Assembly (NCBI RefSeq): GCF_001876935.1
Contig: NC_033794.1
Location: forward strand, 7,675,058 to 7,739,057
Direction: 5' to 3'
Length of the DNA: 64,000 nucleotides
Origin: Asparagus officinalis
Lineage: Eukaryota > Streptophyta > Magnoliopsida > Asparagales > Asparagaceae
Below the pieces are notes generated by a model that did no database searches, had not been told where the DNA came from, and saw only the letters and a list, made by a program, of their open reading frames with translations. Positions 40,869 through 52,204 of this stretch are shown in pieces (the first letter of the stretch is position 1; each line of letters starts with the position of its first letter). The position numbers were made by a program, and so were the translations under genes.

Positions 40869-41913
40869 TATGAGTCATGAAGATAAAATTGTGTGTGTGT
40901 GTGTGGGGGGGGGGGGCCTGGTTTGGAAGCCAAACTTACCACCTCGGATCAAACACTTCATGTGGCTTGTGATGCACAATAAGGTGCTTACAAGGGAGGC
41001 ATGCTTTCAAAGGAATATTACTTCTTCAGCAACTTGTCTGCGTTGTGGTTTTGCTACATAAAACATCATGCATTTGTTACGAGACTGTAATTCCTCTCTT
41101 TCCATCTGGCCCTACTGGTTGAATGGAAGGAGATTGGAGCAGTTTACTGCTCTTGACTTGAAGGATTGGTTGCGGTTTAACCTCTCCAACTCAAACTTTC
41201 TTGTCGGCAACAACATCCCTTGGAATGAGCTATTTTGTTTTGTGTGTTGGTATATATGGAAGTGTCGAAATGATTCTATTTTTGCACCAGTTTTTGTTTG
41301 GCTGTCTAATGCCTTTGATATTATCATGTCCAGTGCTTTGGAGTATAGGTGGCTACGTGGGGTGCCAAGTGTGGCTCTACCAAAGGTACTCAGAATGGTA
41401 GCATGGAGGGCACCACCTAGAGGGTTTGTCAAGATTAATGTAGACGTGGCAGTACGAGGGACTCCAGGAGAGCTAGCCTTAGGTGGTCTTGCCCGTAATG
41501 AGGAAGGATATTGGTTCTTTGGCTTCATACGACGGTTGGGATATGACCATATTACCAAAGCGGAATTGTTTGCTATTTATTATGGCCTGGAGTTGGCATG
41601 GGCGAGAGGCTTACAGAATGTTATAATTGAATCAGACTCCTTATTAGCTGTTAACAAGGTGAATGAGGCTACCAATCCTACTGATCTTCTACATCAAGTG
41701 GTTTGGGCATGCAAAGAACTACTGCAACGTAGCTGGAATTGTTGTGTGGTGCACACTTACCGTGAAGCCAATATGTGTGCAGACTATTCAGCAGCCTGTG
41801 CTTATAATGGGGGTTTTGGAGTTGCCCAGTTGGATCACCCACCAAGCGAACTTCGGAAACTATTGCAGGAAGACCTCATTGGTGTTGCTAGGCCTAGGGC
41901 TATTATTGTATGA
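40861..41913 (+). pseudogene. L1 ORF2 C-terminus: zf-RVT and RNase H
   Basis: WKPNLPPRIKHFMWLVMHNK followed by CLRCG is the zf-RVT region; a stop near 41059 interrupts it. 41068-41913 continues with an RNase H domain (KINVDVAVRG, TKAELFAIYYGLELA, IESDSLLAV) and ends at 41913. An RNase H at the C-terminus is typical of many plant L1 elements. The first catalytic Asp is kept as NVDVA. Upstream, a (GT)n plus 13-G run replaces coding sequence. Confidence 0.8.
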
Positions 41914-41939
41914 TCTTAGCAGTCCATGACCGCTCAAAC

Positions 41940-42328
41940 CAGGGCCGGCTGAAGGCATAGGCCACTAAGGCATATGCCTAGGGCCCCCATTTTATTGGGG
42001 CCCCAAAATATATATAATTATCTTTATATTTGGAAAAGAACACTAATAAAGTTTAATTGTAACTTTTTATATTTTATATTTATAATTAATTAGATTGTAA
42101 CAGTAAAAAAAAAGAGAAAAGCACATATTAAATACTCATTCTTATTTATGCATAGTTTATGCATTTTTTTCTCTTACTAACTTCCTTTATTTTCTTCTCA
42201 TTCACTCATCTTTCATATTTGTTTAATCTTTGATACTCAACATACATAATTACAATTCTAATCCAGAAGGCCCCAAAATAAAACGTAAGCTTGTTGGTTT
42301 TTATTTATTTTAATTAATTTACATTCAT

Positions 42329-42364
<36 letters not shown>

Positions 42365-42663
42365 TATAGCTCACGGATATGTTCTGTATTTTGTGTTTTT
42401 ATTTTTTCTTTTATATATTTTTATTAATAAAATCTTATTTACGTTCAACAATGTCTCAAGAGATTAAATAATTTGACCATTTTATCAATTGAATATTAAA
42501 GCTTGAATATAAAATTTAATTAGTAATTTTGCATCTCAAAAAGCTAAAAAAATAAATTTTATATAAAATTTATTTTTTAAAAACTAATATTTAATTTTTT
42601 TAATGTTAAGGCCCTAAATATTTTTCTCTGCCTAGAGCCTCAAAAATGCTTGAGACGGCCCTG
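41940..42663. mobile_element. Non-autonomous hAT element with 8-bp TSD
   Basis: The ends CAGGGCCGGCT and AGACGGCCCTG are inverted, and GCTCAAAC stands on both sides (41932-41939, 42664-42671). The interior is AT-rich with a CT microsatellite (42331-42360). No transposase. It is inserted in the L1 3' UTR. Confidence 0.92.
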
Positions 42664-42686
42664 GCTCAAACGCACCAAAAAAAAAA

Positions 42687-43110
42687 TGCCTGACGAGATG
42701 CAAGACACACCAACATCTAACGTGTTCAATTTGCGACCATAGAAATCAAAAAACTAAACCTTCCACAAAAAAAGCGATTAAGATGAGATTATGAAAGAAA
42801 ACCAAAGTGACATTATTGGTCGGTGTTCGTGTTTCGTAATGTACCAGAAGAATTCCCAGATTATGTTCCATGGACCGCTCGCATCTCAATAATTCTTGAC
42901 CTCTCCAATGTAACTGAAAATAGAATGTTCTTACAATGAAAGAGCTAGAAAATAAAATTCAACAGCGAACAAATTCCAGGGAGTAATCCCAAGATAAATT
43001 TATGACAAAAATAACAGTTCTCTTCTACTCTCAGCCACAATTCAGAGTAATTACAGTAGTTTAGGTAGTGCGATTCTTGAGAAACTCAAATTGCAAGGGG
43101 GGTGTTCGTA
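42687..43110 (+). other. Intergenic, no feature seen
   Basis: It follows the L1 poly(A) tract. On the minus strand it lies where exon 2 of the orphan cyclin copy would be expected; no cyclin-like sequence is found. Confidence 0.6.
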
Positions 43111-43117
43111 CCATGAG

Positions 43118-43255
43118 GATGAGGTGGAGGAGAGGTCGGCGACGGCGACGGTTTTCGTCGATAGGAGGCAAGATGGAGGTTCTGTGGTTATCTTCAATGT
43201 CGAATAGAGATTGCATTGCAACGCCTGGACGCGGGTCCTCAAGAAAGAACGCCAT
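43118..43255 (-). pseudogene. Orphan first exon of a CYCD6-like cyclin copy
   Basis: ATG at 43255 starts MAFFLEDPRPGVAMQSLFD, closely similar to exon 1 of the cyclin at 46805 (MAFRLEVPRPGIQTEDLFA). It ends at the same kind of donor (CATG/GTACGA). The upstream sequence is also shared, down to the phrase GCCCGACCCGGAATTGATG or TACCCGACCCGGAATTGATG. A good minus-strand TATA box (CTATATAAAC, 43287-43296) and a CT-rich leader are present. No further exons are found downstream, so it is a 5'-only duplicate. Confidence 0.75.
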
Positions 43256-43286
43256 TGCTTGAGAGAGAGAGAGAGAGCAGAGTGAT

Positions 43287-43296
43287 GTTTATATAG
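43287..43296 (-). promoter_or_regulatory. TATA box of orphan cyclin exon
   Basis: CTATATAAAC on the minus strand, about 35 bases before the ATG at 43255, followed by a CT-rich leader. Confidence 0.5.
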
Positions 43297-43429
43297 AGTG
43301 AGTTTCGAAAGGAGAGCAGAGTGCTCTCAATTCAGAGTTTGAGATTCGGATCGGAACAACAGCCTCGTTGTGTACCCGACCCGGAATTGATGGGGCTGAG
43401 GAACGTGCGTTCTTTTCCATAATCTAAAA

Positions 43430-43617
43430 GAGTGGTGTTAGAGGCACACCACCCATCACAACCCCAACCACACTCGCCCCTTTCAATGCTACAGTAAACC
43501 GGGCCCCACATGAGATTTTAAAATTTTTAAAATCCCATGTGGGGCCCGGTTTACTGTAGCATTAAGAGGGGGGAGTGTGGTTGAGGTTGTGGTGGGTGGT
43601 GTGCCCCTAACATTATT
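43430..43617. mobile_element. Palindromic Mutator-type MITE, copy 1
   Basis: A 188-bp near-palindrome: TTAGAGGCACACC at the left and GGTGTGCCCCTAA at the right, with CCCACATG...CATGTGGG at the centre. The flanks TAATCTAAAA and TAATCCAAAA are a 10-bp target duplication with one mismatch. Confidence 0.8.
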
Positions 43618-45878
43618 TAATCCAAAAAACAGAATTTGCACAGTCAATGGCTACACTGCACCATCGATGATCGATCATTGGCCCATCGATGGTTGTGAGC
43701 CATCATTAATGGTTATGATGTTATTTTGACATAATTCAATAGTTGGCGGTTCGTTGATTATTTTGATCTCCTATTAAAACTCTTACTAGATATTTCTTTA
43801 TTATCCAAATAAGGCCTATTTAAGAGGAGTTGGAAATCATATTTGAAGAGAAGAAGACAAGAAGAAGATAGAGATGCAAAATTGCATAAAAAAGGAGAGA
43901 TGTTTTCTAGGGTTTAAGAGAGAGAGACAAAGAGAGTTTTGATCTAATCGCCTAAGCCTCATTCAACTTCTTCTCTGTGCGCATTTTATCAGAGTTTGAT
44001 TCAGAGAAAAGAAGTGTCCTACGCCTACAACGCTACACCATTTCTTTACGGATCTTCATCTACATTGGTTTGAAGAACAGTTTGATAAAGGACTGTAAGA
44101 TTGTTCTTTTTGTTCATTTTTTGTTTTGGGTTAGTTGTGTTTTAAACTTGTGAGTTTGACAGCGTACTCAAACCCGGGTAATTGAGGGTTGGCGTGCTCA
44201 AGCCAGGTCAATTGAGGATTGAGCTAGCTAGGGCTAGGTTTCTTCTTGTCATTGTGAAGAGTTAGTTTAGACGACTGATTTTGGGTAGAATCCATGATGC
44301 TCTCTTTGAAGCCAACTAAATTGTGTTGTGACTTAGGTGAACTCTGGTCATAGTGAAGAAGACCCCTCGTGAGAAGGAAGAGTGGATATAAGATTTTAAT
44401 CCGAATTACTATAAAAGCCTCATGTGTTCATTTTTTGTTATTTTATTTTCATTGCATATTTTGAATTAGTCGAAAAATTGTAGCAATCATATTTTGAATT
44501 AGTTACGTAAATTCGCTCTATTCATGATCTCATCACTTTCTGTACTTTCAAATATTTTCTTTCTCTGTTTTTATACAGTTCACTGAGGAGTCAAATGCAA
44601 GTAGCTGTACATATGAACAACACTGTAAATTTCTTTCAAAATTCTGCCACGCCATCAAAGTTCTTCTCACTTCGAATTTATCCCGCACTCGTTATTGCGG
44701 ATGTAGCACTTGCCACACTTCATGATAACAGGACTCCAAGTCACCCTTCAAGAAAAATTAGCAAAGCAGTAAATAATTATTTGATAAATGGAAGGATTAA
44801 TAATATACTCGCAATATTTTTTTTTATTACTCTTTATATCACATGAACTCCAGGCTGCATTATTGTTCAAGTTGGGTAGAGCATGAGAATCATGAGACGA
44901 TAAAATATATTTTTGGCGTCAATTTAAAGAAAAAGAGAAGAAAAAATCAAGTAATGCATCTAATAAAGAAACTTGAAAGTATTAATGACTACACCATCAC
45001 AACGGAGAAATGCAATTTCCCCCACAACACGGGTTACTTAAATCTTTAATATTTAGAATTTAATCGCTAGTATGATTGAAGTTATTAGACCTCTCAAAAC
45101 CTATAACTTGCTTCAAATCTGTCCCTTTGTTAAATTTTGTCGTCTAATTTACTAACCCTGGTTGGATCAATGATTAGTCATAGGTAATTACCTACTTTTT
45201 TTACCTTAATTTTTTTACCTTAATGAAACGGAACAGGGGAAGATACCATATAAGAGCATAAGAGTACTATAACTGACATTTTTCATTACAAAAATTAACT
45301 CAAAAGGAAATTATCTACAAATCTAAACAATTTTAATGATTAATTTTGAGATAAATTATAAGATTTAGGGATGTAATACAGTTCTAACGATTCGAGATAC
45401 CAATTTCAAAGTATTAAAGATTTAAGAGATTTTTAATATTGAGAATGATTATTTAGATATTCGTCCCTTAAAATCTTCCATTATTTTATATATGTATCCC
45501 TCAAATCTCAGTGATTCCTGATTGGTCCCTCATCCACAGGGCTACTGATATTTCATTTTTTTCGGATATACCTAGCAGATCAGCGATTACCCTTTTACCC
45601 TTAGTAAAGAACATAATCTTAGGGAGAAAATATAATTAAATGAGTACGGATTTTAAATGGGTTTGATCTTAGAAGGATTTTAAAAAAACAAGTATGGTTT
45701 GAGATCTAAATTAGACATCAGAGTGCAGGTGATGATATTAATTTCTTTCACAAAAATTTAACTTCAAAGGAGTATTCTCTCCTAATCAAGCCACAAGATG
45801 AATTAATCAAAGATTCAGGAGATTGTTATGTGAGAATGGAAACAGATGAATTGCTAGAAATGGGTGTTATAATTATAC
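43618..45878 (+). other. Intergenic, about 2.2 kb, no gene
   Basis: Includes a small palindrome (CATCGATGATCGATC region near 43664) and GAAGAAG-rich sequence near 43850-43930 that resembles an LTR leader, without proof of LTR ends. The rest is AT-rich. Any 3'-terminal exon of the cyclin gene should lie here but was not recognised. Confidence 0.5.
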
Positions 45879-46805
45879 CTCCTCGATAAGTTCAAAGGTG
45901 CTAACGTTGCGTAAGAACTCAGCAAATTGTCGCGGGAACTGTTCCTTGACGGAGCACAAAAGCACAGCTGCGGCTATCACCGACGGCCTGTACTTCAGAA
46001 TCCCCTCGCTCGCTGAAAAAAAAATAAAAAAAAAGTCAGAAATTCAAGAAAAGAAGAAGAAATTAACTAACCATGATGCGTACGTGCACGGGACCTCAAA
46101 ACTCAAATTACCTGTCTGGATATCGAAGAGCATCTCAGAAGCGCGATCCGTGAGAACGTTCCAGTGTTGAGAGATGGGTTTAGGGTAGAATCTGGAGAGA
46201 TAGAAATGGAGGAAAGCGAACGGAGTTACCGAATTCAGGTCCCCATTCAAGGAGTTCATCACCTGCACCTCAGCTCTGTGACCTTCGTCGTAAGAGAAGT
46301 ACTCGAACCCGTCGTCCTCCTGAAATCAAGAAGCCGGGGGGGGTCAAGAAATCGTACGTGACTGTGGTCAATAATTTAATATTTCAAGAAACTGGGGTGG
46401 CCCAAGACTTAACCCTGAGGTCGAAGATGCTCAAGGGACGTCCTGAATCTGAGTGCCGAGAAGCGAGGAAGAGGCAAACGGCCGCGATGACCGAGGTGTA
46501 ATGAGGTTCCTGTACTTGGTTGTTGTGGATCAAGCGGTCGCCGTAGTTGATGGCGAGATAGACCACTCTTGGATGGAGATTGCAGGATCGCTCCGCCTGA
46601 GATCAGTTGGAGAGGATTTCTTGAGAAAAGGGTTTTCGGGGTTACAGTTTCGGATGCGGGGACGTACCATGCGGATGTAAAAGACGACCCATTGGCGTTG
46701 GTTCAAATCGATGGGGAACGAGATGGAGGTTCTGTGGTTGAATTCAATGGCGAATAGATCTTCCGTTTGAATGCCTGGACGCGGGACCTCAAGTCTGAAC
46801 GCCAT
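45879..46805 (-). CDS. CYCD6: CYCD6-like D-type cyclin
   Basis: Four minus-strand exons join cleanly in phase: 46805-46668, 46596-46414, 46319-46112 and 46012-45879. The product starts MAFRLEVPRPG, has the cyclin-box segment VVYLAINYGDRLI (YLAVNYLDRFL in typical D cyclins) and the helix VIAAVCLFLASR. It then has LNSVTPFAFLHFYLS and the C-terminal fold segment LKYRPSVIAAAVLLCSVKEQ. The opening and the VTPF block resemble CYCD6;1, which lacks the usual LxCxE Rb-binding motif; none is seen here. D cyclins activate CDKA at G1/S, and CYCD6;1 drives formative divisions in Arabidopsis roots. About 222 codons are found. The last exon ends in ELIEE at a donor and a short terminal exon is missing. The gene may be decaying: GDRL replaces LDRF. 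Confidence 0.75.
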
Positions 46806-47608
46806 TGCTTTGATAGAGAGAGAGCGCAGAGAGGGAAAATAAAGGTGGCCGTTTAAAAAGAGACCGAGGTTCGAAAGGAAAGCGGAGCGCTTCCCATTTT
46901 CGGATCTTGGAACAGGACCCGAACCACAACCTTGGTTTGTGCCCGACCCGGAATTGATGCCGCGGAGAACAGTGCATTCTTTTTTTTTTCCATCCACTTT
47001 TAAGTAACCTATAGTTTCCCTAAGTTTGCACTTATATATCCTCACTTTGTCTTTTGCACCACTTACACGCCGTAGAGGTTTGGAAATTTACAATTTTCCT
47101 CCGAAAATTGATGTGATACTCACAATGTCAATTTTAAAACTTTTTAACCATTTATTTTTTTTTTTTTGTTAAATTTACTAAATTGTAGTAAATTTTAAAA
47201 ACATTGCATAAATTTTAAAAACCTAACATAAATGCGGTCAAGAATAATTGAGGGTATATAAGTGCAAAATAAGATAAATTATAGCGTTTTAAGTACAATT
47301 CAGCCTTTATACGAAATAGTCTAATTATAGACGTGCAGTTTTCTTTTCAAAGACAAGTGCCGGTCCGGACTTATATGCAAAATTTTAAAAAGAAAAATCT
47401 TACGAGCGAGGATTTGGATCTTTCTCCGATATCAAACCATAGTGGGAAAGTACACTAGTTTTAATTCAACCATCAAGCATAGATTATTACATATATGATT
47501 TTAATTTGTCTTCTTCCGTATAAAATAAAAATGAGCACAATTCTATGAGGATATGATAAGTATAATATGAAATGACTCACGCTCTCTCAGTCATCCATCA
47601 AACAATTA
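46806..47608 (+). other. Cyclin upstream region and intergenic sequence
   Basis: The first 170 bases are the cyclin leader and promoter (minus strand), with a CT-rich leader and weak TATA-like TTTAAA/TTTATTTT. The rest is AT-rich and featureless. Confidence 0.55.
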
Positions 47609-48285
47609 ATTACGGCTAAAATACCAAATTGGTACTTTTATACGAACATGTTTGTAATTTATCACTTATAGAATATGAGCTGGTGAATGTCACCGAGGAG
47701 TGAGTTACTTTTGTTTGCTGACAATCATGGTTAGTTTCAGTTAATTGTTGTTTTTCTTATTAAAATATGTACATGTTTCTCTAAAACTGACAGCTTTGTT
47801 GTTACATAAGGTCTAATTGAAGGTTATTATGTTCTTGTTAACAATTCGATCTTTGACTTGGTGTTTAGTAAAGTCAAATGTGGATTATAAATTGGTTTGG
47901 TATCAATTTCTACGGGTTTTTTCTGATTCTGTGAGGATATACTTTGGTTTGCTTGATTGCAACTTCTCTGTTGTAGCACTTTCTTTTTTAGCTTCTATTG
48001 TTTATTGGGGCCTTGAAGTGATTAGAATGGTTGTTTTCAATAATTTTAGTAGTATTTTTCTTATAATTTTTCTTCTGAGTATGTACACGGAAAAGTTCTA
48101 CATTTGTGATGAGCTCATAACGAGCTCATAACTTTTGAATTGATATGATATATGATTCTTTAATTTGAGGAACCGTTGTTCCACGCATAAATGCTTTGTT
48201 GTCACCGGAGTTTTTAAAAATACCAAAATGACAAATATGTTCGTATAAAAATATCAATTTGGTATTTTAGTCGTAATTAATTATA
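47609..48285. mobile_element. TIR element carrying a captured 3' end of the OB-fold gene
   Basis: Terminal inverted repeats of about 50 bp: TTAATTACGGCTAAAATACC... at the left and ...GGTATTTTAGTCGTAATTAA at the right. Between them, 47656 to about 48180 is an inverted, slightly diverged copy of about 48700-49384. That covers the last codons (SLIEYELVN, then TEE and stop) and the 3' UTR of the adjacent OB-fold gene. The host copy contains a MITE (48835-49021) that the captured copy lacks. TSD not clear. The structure is that of a Pack-type (gene-capturing) DNA transposon. Confidence 0.75.
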
Positions 48286-48834
48286 AACAATGGATTATTC
48301 ATTACTTTTTGACAGTAAAGAGGATTCAAAATCTTATAAACAAATAAATATATAGATACAAACTTATCAAAATAGCCTGTATGTGAACGTTCTTGTCCTT
48401 GGTCATTCAGAAAGAAAGTACATGAATAATAATTGCATTAGATATTTTTATTTCACTCATTTTGTTAAACATTAGAAATGATCTTGTATCATGGGTAGCA
48501 TGTTTATTACACCTGGCTTTCCCTCGGTTCATAACTCATTAGATTGTTGTTGTTTTTTTCCTTTCTTCCTTTTTTAAAAAGATAATAGTTAATTGAAGAA
48601 ATCAACTTTTTTTTTCCTTTCATCTTGAATTATGGGAAAAGATCAAGAACAATCACATTAACTTCTAAGGGCATTGAACAACTGTCTGTAGCTCGCAGGC
48701 AGCGGTTCTTCAATTTAAAGAATCATATATCATATCAATTCAAAAGTTATGAGCTCATCACAAATGTAAAACTTTTTCGTGTACATACTCAGAAAAAAAA
48801 ATTATAAGAAAAATACTACTAAAATTATTGAAAA

Positions 48835-49021
48835 GTGTGGCACTAGAGGCACACCCTCAACCACAACTCTAACCACACCCCCTCTCTCATTTGCTACAGT
48901 GCACCAGGCCTCACATGAGATTTTAAATTTTAAAATCTCATGTGGGGCCCGGTGCACTGTAGCAAATAAGAGAGGGGTGTGGTTGGAGTTGTGATTGAGA
49001 GAGTGTGCCCCTATCATTTTC
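48835..49021. mobile_element. Palindromic Mutator-type MITE, copy 2
   Basis: A 187-bp near-palindrome (left CTAGAGGCACACC, right GTGTGCCCCTA) flanked by a perfect 10-bp duplication TTATTGAAAA (48825-48834, 49022-49031). The empty site is preserved in the captured copy at about 48035-48050, which proves insertion. Confidence 0.92.
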
Positions 49022-49361
49022 TTATTGAAAACAACCATTTTAATCACTTCAAGGCCCCAATAAACAATAGAAGCTAGAAAAAAAATTGCTACAACAGAGA
49101 AGTTGCAATCAAGCAAACTAAAGTATATCCTCACAGAATCAGAAGAAACCTGTAGAAATTGATACCAGACCAATTTATAATCCACATTTGCCATTACTAA
49201 ACACCAAGTCAAAGATCGAATTGTTAACAAGAACATGATAACCTTCAATTAGACCTTATGTAACAACAAAGTTGTCAATTTTAGAGAAACATGTACCTAT
49301 TTTAATAAGAAAAACAATAATTAACTGAAACTAACCATGATAGTCAGCAAACAAAAGTAAT

Positions 49362-52140
49362 TCACTCCTCGGGGACATTCACCAGCTCATATTCTATAAG
49401 TGATAAATTGTTGTCCTCCTTAACTGGAAAGTCAGCGGGCTCAGTAACCTCGACGCGACCCCACTTGTCAACAACTAGCCTCATAGATCCCTTGAACATA
49501 TCAATCTTTGCGTTACGAATGATAACGGTGGCGCCAGGTTTCATCATATCAACTGTTAATATGCAAAACCCTTCGTCATCATGCATGATTTCAATAATAT
49601 AAACATTATGTTCCATAAGTATTTGGTCCACTCTTTGCACATAGAGAACCCTTTGATAATAGTTATGATATTAAACAGTCCTGAGCGAAAAAAACTCATA
49701 CTTTAGTAGGCTAAAACTTAGTTAACATATAAAACAAAGCATGAAAGAAGAAACAAGCAGAGGAATTGTTTAAATAACCATCCGCATTTTTTTTGGCTGC
49801 CCTCAACATATTGGGCATGAGGGAATGGTTCAAGGTTTGGAAACTTTTGCTCAACCAGAGTACTAAACAAAGAAAAAGTAACAGAACAACATACAACGAC
49901 TATCACAGGAACAAGCATTTATCACAATTTTAGGTCAGCTAAAAAACAAAATAATGATAATATTCAAATCAGGGGAAAGATGGGAGTGATTGAATAAGCA
50001 AGGTCTGTAGTCTTTGAGAAGCAAATAAAGAAAGATTCACGAACAATGCGGCAAAGTATCTATCAATTTACCAGTTTAGGTGAGGAAATAATAAGTGAAA
50101 AGATAGTCTGATAAGCATCAACAATAAATTCACTTAAAGAACAAACTGAAATTATCAAATCACAGCATGCAACAATGAATTTGATCAAAGTTAAAAGCAA
50201 TTACTAATGGAAATTGTTCACCAACACCATATTGGATGGAATAAATTTCATAAATGCTTCACAACACAAACAGCCAATTGAACTTCCAACAGCTCTATAA
50301 TGTACAATAGTCACATTAATAATTAATAACATAAACACTGTTAGATGCTAAAGTGAAAAAAGGAGCATGTTTTAGAAGTTGAAAACCTAAAAGAATTAGT
50401 AAGTAAAAATGGATTAACATGAACTTTTTATCTCTGCAACTAGCCGACAATTAGGCAAGGACATACTAAAGTGATAACAGCGAGATTCAAGTTTCATTAT
50501 ATTTAAGATATTCCATAACATATTAGAAAACATTGAATACGAAGATCTGCATGTTACTACTGGAAAAAATACCCAATTATGTCAAGTCAACACACCTTTA
50601 AAGTACAAGAAAAATATATAAGACACTGCTACTTGAGACTAAGCAAAGGTTTACTTGAGCAGTGTAAACAAAGGTGAGAAGACAAACATGCTGTTGAAAG
50701 ATGAGAAAGGAAGCATTGTAGATGCTTTTATTTTGCAATATTTAAGAGACCGAAAATTTGAGACCATTTAAGAAGGTATGGCACATTTGTCGGAGAGATA
50801 AGATTGCTGCGATAAAGGAAATAGCTCTAATTTGCAGTTACTAAAACTGAAAAGCATAATGATTATTCAGACAACATGATACAATGTGATATAGCTGCAA
50901 ACTTACATTTTAAAAAACTCAAAAGACATATGCAGAAAATGGCAGAGTGGTTAGAAACTTTGGAGGTGATTGTAAATTATATGAACCGTCTTATCCATAT
51001 GGCCACATCCTCTATAACCTAAAGAACGGAACGGCATATGCATTACTCATACGAATTTCATGACATCCTTTTGAATAAGTAATCATCGAACTGTAGGAAA
51101 ATTTTACAAAAATCTTACAAATACTGGTGCGTCCTCGCTAAATTAAACCATTAAATCAAAAATACATATTGAGCAAACATTAAGAGAAATGATAGAATTT
51201 CTTAACGTGCATAACTGATCAAGTGCATAACCTTGGACTTGAGTGCATATGACGGATCAAACAGTTCCACAATATCTCCCATGGACAAATTTTCAAAACC
51301 GACCACTTTGGGATTTTAATTGCAAAAAACGACCCATTTCAATCTTATTTATAAAAACCGACCCAGTTGGTTGAAACTGGGTCGGTTTTTAAAAAAAAAA
51401 TTCTCAAACTTCACGGGAGTTCAACTCCCGTGAAGTTTTGTTATGAGAAAAACTTCACGGGAGTTCAACTCCCGTGAAGTTTCCCAAAAAAAATTACAAA
51501 AACCGACCTGTTTTCAGCCCCTGGCTGAAAACAGGTCGGTTTTTGTAAATATTTTCAAAACCGGTCGTTTTTTGCAATTAAAAACCCAAAAGGGTCGGTT
51601 TTGAAAATTTGTCCTATCTCCCATTGGTAATTTATAAGTAATTCTAATGCAACCTTTGTCAATAATGAATCTTTTCACTAAGCCCGACCCCAACATTTTA
51701 ACATTTACACATTGTATCTCAATATAAATGCCAGAAAAATTGTTCTCCACATGCAACATATGAAATTTATTAAAAATCAAAATTCACCAGAGATAAATTG
51801 ACAAACTACTTTAAAACTAGAATAGAAAAATTCACAAATTAGAGCGGATCTACTAACTAGGCTTCCGAAAGGGGAGTGCTAGCTCACCTTGCTCGTTTCG
51901 AGCGGTGAAAACGATGGAGGCGGTCTCGTCACCGATCAAGCACTCGGCGATCTTGGTCTCGCGAAGGTGAGGAGACGCAGCGCGTCCCTTTTGAAGCACT
52001 GTTTTCGAGCTGACGACCTTCGCGGTGAGCGTATGGCCCTTGGTGCCGGGCTTCAGCTCATCTACTTTCTCGAACACCGGTTTCCTCTTCGCCGTCGATC
52101 CGCTGCCGCTCTGTTGTTGCTGCTGCTGCTGCGTAGACAT
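49362..52140 (-). CDS. Plant OB-fold nucleic-acid-binding protein (At4g28440-like)
   Basis: Two exons: 52140-51888 and 49552-49362, joined in phase (GAGCAAG/GTGAGC donor; TTAACAG acceptor). The protein (147 residues) starts MST with a Q-rich tract, then KRKPVFEKVDELKPGTKGHT and AECLIGDETASIVFTARNEQ. It ends VDMMKPGATVIIRNAKIDMF, KGSMRLVVDKWGRVEVTEPA and the tail NNLSLIEYELVNVPEE. This is a single OB fold of the small plant family related to SOSS-B/hSSB proteins, expected to bind single-stranded nucleic acid. The length is normal for the family and no lesion is seen. The 2.3-kb intron holds a hairpin-rich element (51283-51614). A MITE lies in the proximal promoter (52205-52379) and another in the 3' UTR region. 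Confidence 0.92.
49553..51282 (-). other. Intron of the OB-fold gene (3' part)
   Basis: AT-rich, with no coding sequence recognised besides the flanking exons. Confidence 0.7.
51283..51614. mobile_element. Hairpin-rich Mutator-type element in OB-fold intron
   Basis: Outer TIRs of about 52 bp (GGACAAATTTTCAAAACCGA / TCGGTTTTGAAAATTTGTCC) and a perfect 10-bp target duplication TATCTCCCAT on both sides. Inside are four consecutive near-perfect hairpins: 51353-51390, 51407-51438, 51450-51482 (the same CTTCACGGGAGTT arms twice) and 51496-51546. No ORF. Confidence 0.9.
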
Positions 52141-52204
52141 GATTCGCGAAACCCTAACCTCACAAACCCTAGGTTTTTATTTTTGTTTTTTTTTTGTTTT
52201 TTTT

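Larger units (their letters stand above)
36716..42686 (+). mobile_element. L1-type LINE, 5'-truncated and decayed
   Basis: In order: ORF1 C-terminal part, AP-endonuclease, reverse transcriptase with FADD, zf-RVT, RNase H, a 3' UTR and a poly(A) tract (about 42677-42686). It is interrupted by a short N gap (37899-37914), a 95-bp insertion (38451-38556), several frameshifts, a GT/poly-G expansion (40891-40917) and a hAT element (41940-42663). Confidence 0.85.

Noticed and set aside
40891..40917. (GT)n plus poly-G run as a functional signal
   Set aside because: It interrupts L1 coding sequence and looks like simple-repeat expansion or sequencing noise.
44595..45049. Small ORFs downstream of the cyclin gene
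   Set aside because: AT-rich, no domain, no splice support; not convincing as a terminal cyclin exon (wrong strand) or a separate gene.
47817..48131. Hydrophobic small ORF (and its inverted twin at 48802-49248)
   Set aside because: Both are the 3' UTR region of the OB-fold gene read backwards, in the donor and captured copies. Similarity comes from the inverted duplication, not from coding.
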